Position numbers and translations under genes: made by a program. 34,347 nucleotides of DNA from an uncultured Clostridia bacterium (GTDB lineage: Bacteria > Bacillota > Clostridia > Oscillospirales > Oscillospiraceae), in assembly GCA_947168005.1 (NCBI GenBank), contig CAMVKI010000004.1, positions 1 through 34,347 on the forward strand, given 5' to 3'. The notes under the pieces are model-generated. The model was given only the letters and a program-made list of their open reading frames with translations, was not told where the DNA came from and did not search any database. Position 1 is the stretch's first letter. Every line of letters begins with the position of its first letter. Of this stretch, positions 16,521-23,900 are shown piece by piece.

Positions 16521-17489
16521 TTACCGGCTGTATTTTCGGTAAAAGATCGCCTTATAGAGAGGGTAGAAGCCGTGGGCGACGATCCAGGCCATGCGCCGCT
16601 CGTGCTTCCTGGGGCTCCGGAAGGCGGGATAGAGGGTCTTCACGGTCCGGATGCAGTCACGCTGCTGCTCCAGGAAGCGCCGGTCTCTGGTCCGGCAGAG
16701 CACCCCCAGGAAGGCGAGGTCGGTTCGGAGCTCCATGCTCACCAGCAGGTCCGCCAGAGCGGGGAAGCTTTCCCGGACGATCTCCTTTTTGCGCTGACAG
16801 AAATAGAGCATATCCAGATGCTTTTCCGAGACGGAATCTCTGGAATTGGAGCCGTCCCGCAGATAGTACAGGTAGACGCTCTCGTTATGCTGAACGGTTT
16901 TTGGCTGAAGGGCGTAGCATTGGAAGAGGAAAAAGCCGTCCTCGTTGACGCTTCTGCCTTCCACAAAGCGGACAGACTGAAAGAATGCCCGGTCAAAGAG
17001 CTTGGCGCAGGCGGAGTTGGTCTGGGCCTCGCCCTCCAGAGAGAGCTTCAGCATCTCATCCCCGGAGCGGAGGATCAGGGAATGGTCCTCGCCGGGCGTG
17101 GAAACCGTACCGTCGGGCCGCACCGCGCTTTTGATCGCCAGAGACAGGTCCGCGCCCTGCTCCTCCAGGTCCTTCACCAGCAGAGCGAGCGCATGCTCCA
17201 GCAGGGCGTCGTCGCTGTCCACGAAGGTGAAGCAGTCCCCGGTCATGGCATCGAGCCCGGCGTTCCGGGCCGCGGAAACACCCCGGTTCTCCTGGTGGAT
17301 CACCCGGATCCGGGGATCGGTTTTCGCGTATTTGCGGCAGAGCGTCAGAGAATCGTCGGAGGAGCCGTCGTCGATAAGCAGAAGCTCCAGATTGGGATAG
17401 CTCTGCTTTTGAATCGACTCGATACAGCGGGGTAGATAGGCCTCGCTGTTATAGATCGGAACAATGATGCTGATTTTTCGAGCGGACAC
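16521..17489 (-). CDS. Glycosyltransferase family 2
   Basis: This is a GT-A-fold glycosyltransferase of 322 aa that probably adds one sugar of the repeat unit at the inner face of the membrane. The N-terminal ISIIVPIYNSEAYL strand, the nucleotide-binding DDGS (40-43), the ENRGVSAARNAGL helix and the metal-binding DSDD (91-94) are all intact. The start is GTG 17489, placed 7 nt after a GAGGAGG site. The sugar donor and acceptor cannot be read from sequence. It lies 48 nt after the GT4 gene and 36 nt before the flippase gene. Confidence 0.92.
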   Translation of the reverse strand: MSARKISIIVPIYNSEAYLPRCIESIQKQSYPNLELLLIDDGSSDDSLTLCRKYAKTDPRIRVIHQENRGVSAARNAGLDAMTGDCFTFVDSDDALLEHALALLVKDLEEQGADLSLAIKSAVRPDGTVSTPGEDHSLILRSGDEMLKLSLEGEAQTNSACAKLFDRAFFQSVRFVEGRSVNEDGFFLFQCYALQPKTVQHNESVYLYYLRDGSNSRDSVSEKHLDMLYFCQRKKEIVRESFPALADLLVSMELRTDLAFLGVLCRTRDRRFLEQQRDCIRTVKTLYPAFRSPRKHERRMAWIVAHGFYPLYKAIFYRKYSR

Positions 17490-17537
17490 GGGACGCCTCC
17501 TCTCTGTAGGATGCAGGCTTCGGCGAACAGGCAGCTC

Positions 17538-18725
17538 TCAGGAGCGGGGCTCCTGATACAGCTCCAGATAATGTCGATAAGACAGATTTTTATCAAAGGC
17601 CGCTGCCCGGGCTGCGCAGGCCTCGGCGCTGCAGGGCCGCGCCGCGCGGAAATGGCGGAGCGTCCGCTCCAGGGCGTCCAGGTCGTCTGTGGGGACCACG
17701 GCCCCGCAGCCCTCGGTCACTGCCTCGGGACTGCCCCCGGCGTCGAAGGTCACCACGGGGGTTCCGCAGGCCAGGGCCTCGAGGTTGACCGTGGGGAAGG
17801 TGTCCTCCCGGGTCGGATTCAGAAACACGTCGGCGGCGCTGTAGAGCTCCGCCAGCTCCCGCCGGTCCGCCGTGCGGCGGACGGAGATGATTTGCTCCGG
17901 CAGGCTCCGCCTTTGCTTCTCGTCGATGCCCACCAGAAGAATCCGAAAGCCCTCTCCCAGGCGCCGGGCCAGCTCAATAAAGACGTCCAGCCCCTTCCGC
18001 CGCCCCCAGTCGAAGGCGACGCCGAGAATCAGGAAGTCGCTGCCGATGCCGTAACGCGCCCGCAGATCGCTTTCAAGGGGACGGAACACCGTCAGATCAA
18101 TGCCATTCGGGATGAGCCTGGCGGGAAACTCCCGCAAAAAGGAGGCGCGAATCTGGCGGAGCATCCAGTCGGAGGGGGCGATCAGGGTCAGGTCCAGACC
18201 CCGGACCATCTCCCGCTTTGCCTGCCAGAGCGCGGCGCTCCGGTCCCGGAACCAGCTGAAGCTCCGCCGCTGGGGACAGCTTATGCAGCCGCTTTTCCAC
18301 TGCTCGCAGCCCGAGAGGGCGTAGTGGGTGCAGCAGCCGGTGAAGGCCCAGCAGTCGTGGAAGGTCCAGAAGACCCGGATCTGCTTTTCCCGCAGATACG
18401 AGAAGAGCAGCGCGAGATTGCAGTTGTGGCTGTGCAGATTGTGAAGCTGTACCGCGTCGGGCTGAATCCGATCCAGCTCCGCCAGGAGCCTGCGGGTCAT
18501 GGCTTCGGAGACGAAGCCGTAGTTCCCGCTCACTCTGGAGCGCAGGGCCTGGAGCCGGATTTCCCGCTCGTCGGCATAGCGGATGCCCATGGGCTCCTCG
18601 CTCCGCGCGCCGCTGTAGAGAACGTAATTTTCGATCCCGGCCTCCGTGAGCAGCAGACTGAGCTCCCGGCAGATGACGCCGGTGCTGCCCCTGCCGCAGG
18701 TGGCGTTGATTTGTACCAGTTTGAT
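17538..18725 (-). CDS. Glycosyltransferase family 4 with non-canonical start (ATC) or read-through
   Basis: This GT-B enzyme continues the polysaccharide assembly set. The C-terminal nucleotide-sugar region is marked by GVAFDWGRRKGLDVFIELARR and LNPTREDTFPTVNLEALACG. The ORF track starts it at ATG 18590, but the same frame continues upstream for 45 codons and encodes the conserved family N-terminus KLVQINATCGRGSTGVICREL. That extension runs back to the TGA stop of the EpsG gene at 18728-18726. No ATG, GTG or TTG occurs in it. The codon directly after the TGA is ATC, 8 nt after GGGAGA, exactly where a start is expected. I annotate from this ATC; a CTG two codons later, or TGA read-through from EpsG, are alternatives. 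A base-calling error must also be considered. Confidence 0.8.
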   Translation of the reverse strand: MKLVQINATCGRGSTGVICRELSLLLTEAGIENYVLYSGARSEEPMGIRYADEREIRLQALRSRVSGNYGFVSEAMTRRLLAELDRIQPDAVQLHNLHSHNCNLALLFSYLREKQIRVFWTFHDCWAFTGCCTHYALSGCEQWKSGCISCPQRRSFSWFRDRSAALWQAKREMVRGLDLTLIAPSDWMLRQIRASFLREFPARLIPNGIDLTVFRPLESDLRARYGIGSDFLILGVAFDWGRRKGLDVFIELARRLGEGFRILLVGIDEKQRRSLPEQIISVRRTADRRELAELYSAADVFLNPTREDTFPTVNLEALACGTPVVTFDAGGSPEAVTEGCGAVVPTDDLDALERTLRHFRAARPCSAEACAARAAAFDKNLSYRHYLELYQEPRS

Positions 18726-19796
18726 TCAGATCATCTCCCAGAAGAAATGGTAGGGGAAGATATGAAGGATATTCTGCGAGGGGGCGTAGACGATGAAGCG
18801 GAAAGCAAAGAAGCAGAACAGAACCACATTCGCCGCCATGCTGGTCGCACGCCAGCGGGGGGAGGCGTTTACCATGATCCGGGGCAGGGCGATGGGCAGG
18901 AAGATCATATAGTAATAACCCATGCGCATGACCAGGAAGTTCAGGGGCACGAACATCTGAATTGCCGTGGTGACCAGCAGAAAGTTCCGCAGGCCGACGG
19001 TATCCTGGTCCAGATCATCTTCTTCCGTGACAACGAATGAGAAGACGCAGAAGAGGATCAGCAGGAACAGCATGGTATAGGCCCCGGTGTAGCTGTCGCC
19101 AAGGCCCTCATAGTCCTGAATCAGGCCGTGGAGCAGGGAGAAGATCGGCTGATTGAAGACGTAGATCAGTCCCATGACGAGGACCACGAAGATCACGGAG
19201 CGCTTCATGATCCGGAACCAATAGATCGGATACATGACCGCCAGCACAATGGCGCTGCGGTGGAAGAAATAGGCGGCCAGGACGACAAGAAGATAGGGAA
19301 TCGGTTTTTTCTCCTTTGTAAAATAATAGGCAACAATCCCGAGCCCGATGGCGATAATCTGCCGCATACCGGAGAAGTACATATAAAAGACGGAGAAGAA
19401 CATGAACAGGGCGATGGTGGTCATGGGATTTTCCACATTCTTCGCGTAGAACCAGGCGACTGGCAGAAGGCTGATAAAGGCGATCACAGCCAGCAGAAAT
19501 TGATAGCTGCCCGTGAGGCTGTGCACAAGCTTGCAGAGCAGGGCGAAGGCCGGCTCCTTGTAGGAAAGGGCGTAGGCGAGGTTGTGGTTGGCAAAGCGCC
19601 GGAAGACCGTCTCGTAGTTGTTTGTATCGTTGCCGACGGAGTGAGCCCGGAGGGCGGAAAGGAAAAAGAGAAGAGAAAAAAACAGGAGGATAGCCGCTTT
19701 CTTGTAAACACGCCGGTCCGTGTCTATCAGCCGCGGAAGGCGGGCCAACAAACACGGAAGGGCGGGCACGATAAACAACAGCAAGTAGATGTTCAT
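18726..19796 (-). CDS. EpsG family membrane protein (Wzy-like polymerase)
   Basis: This 356-residue polytopic membrane protein has about ten hydrophobic segments. The diagnostic motif SVGNDTNNYETVFRRF follows the second helix, as in EpsG/Wzy-like proteins that polymerise exported repeat units. The ATG at 19796 lies 4 nt after the stop of the GT2 gene; the ribosome site is weak (GGACGGA), so translational coupling is likely. The gene ends GAG ATG ATC TGA, and the next gene continues in the same frame directly after this stop, which is unusual. It is the only polymerase candidate in the locus and pairs naturally with the Wzx-like flippase and the Wzz-like regulator. Confidence 0.87.
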   Translation of the reverse strand: MNIYLLLFIVPALPCLLARLPRLIDTDRRVYKKAAILLFFSLLFFLSALRAHSVGNDTNNYETVFRRFANHNLAYALSYKEPAFALLCKLVHSLTGSYQFLLAVIAFISLLPVAWFYAKNVENPMTTIALFMFFSVFYMYFSGMRQIIAIGLGIVAYYFTKEKKPIPYLLVVLAAYFFHRSAIVLAVMYPIYWFRIMKRSVIFVVLVMGLIYVFNQPIFSLLHGLIQDYEGLGDSYTGAYTMLFLLILFCVFSFVVTEEDDLDQDTVGLRNFLLVTTAIQMFVPLNFLVMRMGYYYMIFLPIALPRIMVNASPRWRATSMAANVVLFCFFAFRFIVYAPSQNILHIFPYHFFWEMI

Positions 19797-19800
19797 GGAT

Positions 19801-20748
19801 TTATTCCGTCCTGATTCTTCGGAATAGTCGATAATAGGCCTTTCTGACGGTGGGACGGAGCTGTCCGTAAGCAGAGGCCAACAGCAGCCGGAGCCGGGCA
19901 GAGAGCGTCAGCCTGCCCCGTTGCCGCAGGACCTGTTTGCAAGAGCGCAGGTTCTGCCCCTCGCCCTTGAGGGCGCTGCGGAGGGCGTATTCCAGCACGA
20001 AATCGTCCCCCTCGGTGCTGAGCCGGTCGAATACCGGGAGCATTTCCCGGCAGATGGCCTGATTGTCCGCGGTGAACTTCGAGCGGTTCTTCTGGGTCTG
20101 CTGATTCGCGTGGACCCGGCTTTTTACGAGATTGTCCGGAACGACCCGGAGCGCCCAGCCGTGGGTGAAGAGCCGATACCACATCAGGGAGTCCTGGGCG
20201 TAGCGCAGGGCCTCGTCGAAGCCGCCGCACTCGTCGAAGGCCGCCTTGGGAATCAGAAAGCCGCAGCCGTTGAGGGAGCCGTGGCGCAGAACCTGGTGCA
20301 GGGCCTCCCGGGGGCTCATGTCCCGCCGGAGGCGGCAGGCTGCCTTCGTGTCCGGCATGGGGGCGGAGTTCTGGTCGATGGTGGAGAAATTGCAGTAGAC
20401 CAGGGCTTTCCCGTCCTCCGCGGGCAGGGCCGCCACCTGGGCCTCCACCTTGCGGGGCTCATAGAGGTCGTCGTGGGACAGCCAGGAGAAATACGCTCCG
20501 CGCATATTCCGGATGCCGCAGTTGAGGGCGGAGGAGACGCCGCCGTTTTCCTTTTCAAAATAGCGGATTTGATCCCCGTATTCCGCCGCAATCCGGGCGG
20601 TCAGGCCGCCGTCGCGGGAGCCGTCGTTGACGACGAGGATCTCGATGGGCGTGTAGGTCTGGGCGAGGGCGCTGTCAATGGCCTCCCGCAGATAGTCGCC
20701 GCCGTTGTAGACGGGAATGATGATGGATACCAGAGGTTTGGAAGTCAT
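19801..20748 (-). CDS. Glycosyltransferase family 2
   Basis: This is a GT-A glycosyltransferase of 315 aa in the polysaccharide operon. It begins MTSKPLVSIIIPVYNGG, carries NDGS at 41-44 and the metal-binding SHDD at 91-94, and later has a GGFDEALRYAQDSLMWYRL region typical of the family. I start it at ATG 20748. The ORF-track start at 20919 would translate the hairpin leader and overlap the upstream gene. The best Shine-Dalgarno (GGAGA) is 12 nt away, which is long and suggests inefficient or structure-dependent initiation. It is the first gene after the giant exported-protein gene and is separated from it by a 157-nt leader with two hairpins. Confidence 0.9.
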   Translation of the reverse strand: MTSKPLVSIIIPVYNGGDYLREAIDSALAQTYTPIEILVVNDGSRDGGLTARIAAEYGDQIRYFEKENGGVSSALNCGIRNMRGAYFSWLSHDDLYEPRKVEAQVAALPAEDGKALVYCNFSTIDQNSAPMPDTKAACRLRRDMSPREALHQVLRHGSLNGCGFLIPKAAFDECGGFDEALRYAQDSLMWYRLFTHGWALRVVPDNLVKSRVHANQQTQKNRSKFTADNQAICREMLPVFDRLSTEGDDFVLEYALRSALKGEGQNLRSCKQVLRQRGRLTLSARLRLLLASAYGQLRPTVRKAYYRLFRRIRTE

Positions 20749-20787
20749 ACTTGCAGGACATCTCCGTTCTCTTCGCTCAGAATCGGC

Positions 20788-20805
20788 CGAAAGCAGGCGC
20801 TTTCG
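20788..20805 (-). promoter_or_regulatory. Small hairpin in the leader of the GT2 gene
   Basis: CGAAAGC (20788-20794) pairs with GCTTTCG (20799-20805) around a 4-nt loop, 40 nt upstream of the GT2 start. It has no T-run and is the second structure in this intercistronic leader. Confidence 0.45.
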
Positions 20806-20848
20806 TTTCCGCCATACACCGCGTGGAGGTCTCTGAGCTTCGTATGGC

Positions 20849-20875
20849 TGCCTCTGCCGGAGACCGGCAGAGGCA
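20849..20875 (-). other. 12-bp perfect intercistronic hairpin without a T-run
   Basis: TGCCTCTGCCGG (20849-20860) and CCGGCAGAGGCA (20864-20875) pair perfectly around a 3-nt loop, 30 nt after the stop of the giant gene. Neither strand has a T-run, so it does not look like an ordinary intrinsic terminator. It may stabilise the upstream mRNA end, mark a processing site or cause pausing. Confidence 0.7.
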
Positions 20876-20905
20876 TTGAAATTGAATTGCTGCGCGGAAA
20901 CAGGA

Positions 20906-23900
20906 TTACTCCTCGACAAGAATGCCGCGGAGCGCCGCGATCTGCTCGGCGGTAATGCCGCAGTCCATCAGGTAGTTCCGGACGCGCTCGTTGAAGTTGC
21001 TGCCCTCGTAGTTCTCCGCCAGGTAGTTGCGCACGTTGTCGATGGCGCCCTGATCGGAGCCCTTGGAGGTGCAGTATTCCACGATGCAGTCCCGCTCGGC
21101 GACGCCGATGGCGCCTTCCGCCAGGAAGCAGACCACGCCGGAGCGGTCCAGACCGTAGGTGCAGTGGACGTAGACGGGGTAGTTGTCCGGGTTGCAGAGA
21201 TCGTCGAAGATCGCCTTGATCCTGGCCTTGCCGTCCTCGGTGAAGATGTTGTTGTACAGCGGGCAGTTGTAGTACTTGTGCAGCACGCCCTCGCCCAGGG
21301 GGTCGGTCAGACCCACGGAGCTCGCGGCGACCTCTTCCTGGTTCCGGAGGTCGATTTCAGCCTTGACGTGGTAGCTGTTCTTCAGAAGGTCGATGTCGTA
21401 TTCCTTCACGTACTCGGGCAGAGGAGTGGTGTGCAGAGCGCCGTCGAATTCGCCGCCGCGGAGCAGCAGGCCGCTCTTGACGTCCTTGCCGTCGGTGGTC
21501 TTGATGCGGTCCATCATGCCCACGTCGCGGCCGTTGCGGACGCCCACCAGATAGAAGGCGGGGGGAATCATGCGGCCCTGCTCGTCGAAGTTGAAGTACT
21601 GGTCGCCCTTGAGGAAGTCGTTGGTCTTGTCCTTGTGGATCTTGAAGCGGCCCACGGCCAGCTGGCCGGTGGTGCGGACGTAATAGTAATAGCCGTCCTT
21701 CAGAATCAGACCCAGGTCGGGCTCGATCTCGCCCTGGTCGTTGTAGTAGTACAGCAGATCCTGCATCGTGCCGTCCGCGCCGAACTGATAGTAGCCGACC
21801 TCGAGGGGTTCGTCGCCGATGTACTGGGCGCTCAGATAGACGCGCTTGTTCTTGGCGTACTTGTGGCCGTCGTCGATGAAGTAGTAATTGCCTTCCCACT
21901 TGATGAGCTGATAGCAGTTCTGCCGGATGCCGTTGAGGTAGAAGAAGCCGTCGTCCTGGGGACCGTTCTTGACGATGAGCCTGCCCTCGGCGTCGAACTC
22001 ATAGTAGGCGACGGGGAAGGGAGTGCCCTCCACAAACTGAGAGCCGAGGTAGACGCGCTTGTTCTTGGCGATCTTGTGGCCGTCGTCGATGAAGTACCAG
22101 TAGCCCTCGTACTCTACAAGCTGGTAGCAGTTCAGACGGATGCCGTTGCGGTAGAAGAAGCCGTCGGGCTGGGGACCGTTCTTGACGATGAGCCTGCCTT
22201 CCGCGTCGAACTCATAGTAGCCGACGGCGAAGGGGGTGCCCTCCACGAACTGGGCGCTCAGATAGATGCGCTTGTTCTTGGCGATCTTGTGGCCGTCGTC
22301 GATGAAGTACCAGCTGCCCTCGTATTCCACCAGCTGATAGCAGTTCTGGCGGACGCCGTTGACGTAGAAGAAGCCGTCGGGCTGAGGACCGTTCTTGATG
22401 ATCATGCGGCCCTCTTCGTCGAACTCGTAGTAGGCCACGGTGAAGGGAGTGCCCTCCACGAACTGAGCGCTGAGGTAGACGCGCTTGTTTTTGGCGATCT
22501 TGTGGCCGTCGTCGATGAAGTACCAGTTGCCCTCGTACTCCACGAGCTGATAGCAGTTCAGGCGCAGGCCGTTGCGGTAGAAGAAGCCGTCGGGCTGGGG
22601 GCCGTTCTTGACGACCATGCGGCCCAGCTCGTCAAACTGATAGTAGCCCACGGCGAAGGGAGTCCCCTCCACAAACTGGGCGCTCAGATAGATACGCTTG
22701 TTCTTGGCGTACTTGTGACCGTCGTCGATGAAGTACCAGTAGCCCTCGTACTCTACGAGCTGATAGCAGCTCAGCCGGACACCGTCGCGGTAGAAGTAGC
22801 CGTCGTCCTGGGGACCGTTCTTGAGGATCATGCGGCCCAGCTCGTCGAAGACGTAGACGCCGTTGGGCATCAGGCCGTTGCAGCGGGTGCAGTTATAGGA
22901 GCCGGTCACGCCGAAGCAGCCGCTGTCGAAGTAGTAATAATAGTCGCCTTCCTTGACCATGCCGGCGGGCTGGGGAACGCCGTTCTCCAGGTAGGTGTGC
23001 TGGCCGTTGCAGTAGAAGACGCCGCTGGCGTCGGTGACGTACTCGCCGATCAGGACGCCCTCGTCGGTGAACTCATAGAGCTTGCTGGGATCGTTGGAGG
23101 CCTTGATCAGGCGGATGCCCTCGTGGCGGTAGCCCTGACGGTCAAAGCCGTAGGTGTTGCCCTCGATCTCCGCCCAGGCCACGTTGGCGTAGGTGTTGCC
23201 GGCGGTGCAGCGGTAGTAGTCGGGGCCGTAGTAGTACCTGGTGCCGTTCTCGTCGGAAACCCAGGTGCCGTGCAGCAGCTTGCCGTTCTCGAAGTCGAAG
23301 GGCACGCCCGCCAGAGTGACGGTGCCGTTCAGACCCGCATAGCTGCTGGTGTTGAAGTAATACCAGCCGTCCTCGGTGTTCTGCCAGCCCTTCATCAGGT
23401 TGCCGCCGATGGCGTAGTAGGTGTTGCCGTTCAGCTCGAAGACGCCGGTGCCCAGGGGATAGACGTCGCCGCAGACGGAGCAGACGAACTGGCCGTCGGT
23501 CAGGACGTAATCGTGGCCGGAGATCGGGAGATCGGTGCCCCAGTCGATGACGGAGCCGCAGGTCTCGCAGTAGGTGCGGCCGGTGTAGCCGGCGTTGACG
23601 CAGGTGGGAGCGAGCTCAAGGGCGGTGAGCTCGGCGTCGTGATCGTGCCAGGGGTTCACGACGCCGTTGATCTTGGTAACGACGTCGATGCCGCCGTTGA
23701 AGCTGCCCTCGGTGGCGTCGGTGTAGAGGATTTTGCCGACCTCCACATTCGCGGTCACGTTGACCTTCGGGCAGTAGTTGGTGGCGAACTTCTCCGCCTT
23801 GGTGAGGTACGAATCGGGCCAAACGTCCAGGGTGTTCTCGTCATAGGACCAGAGACGCACGGGGATGCTGGCAAGAATCTGCTCGCCGGTCAGCGCGCAG

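Noticed and set aside
18588-18590. ATG 18590 as the true start of the second GT4 gene
   Set aside because: It would remove 45 codons that encode the conserved GT-B N-terminus (KLVQINATCGRGSTG), and the GAGGAG before it is only 3 nt away.
21788-22855. CRISPR-like array
   Set aside because: The repeats are 213 bp, contiguous without spacers and stay in frame in a coding sequence.
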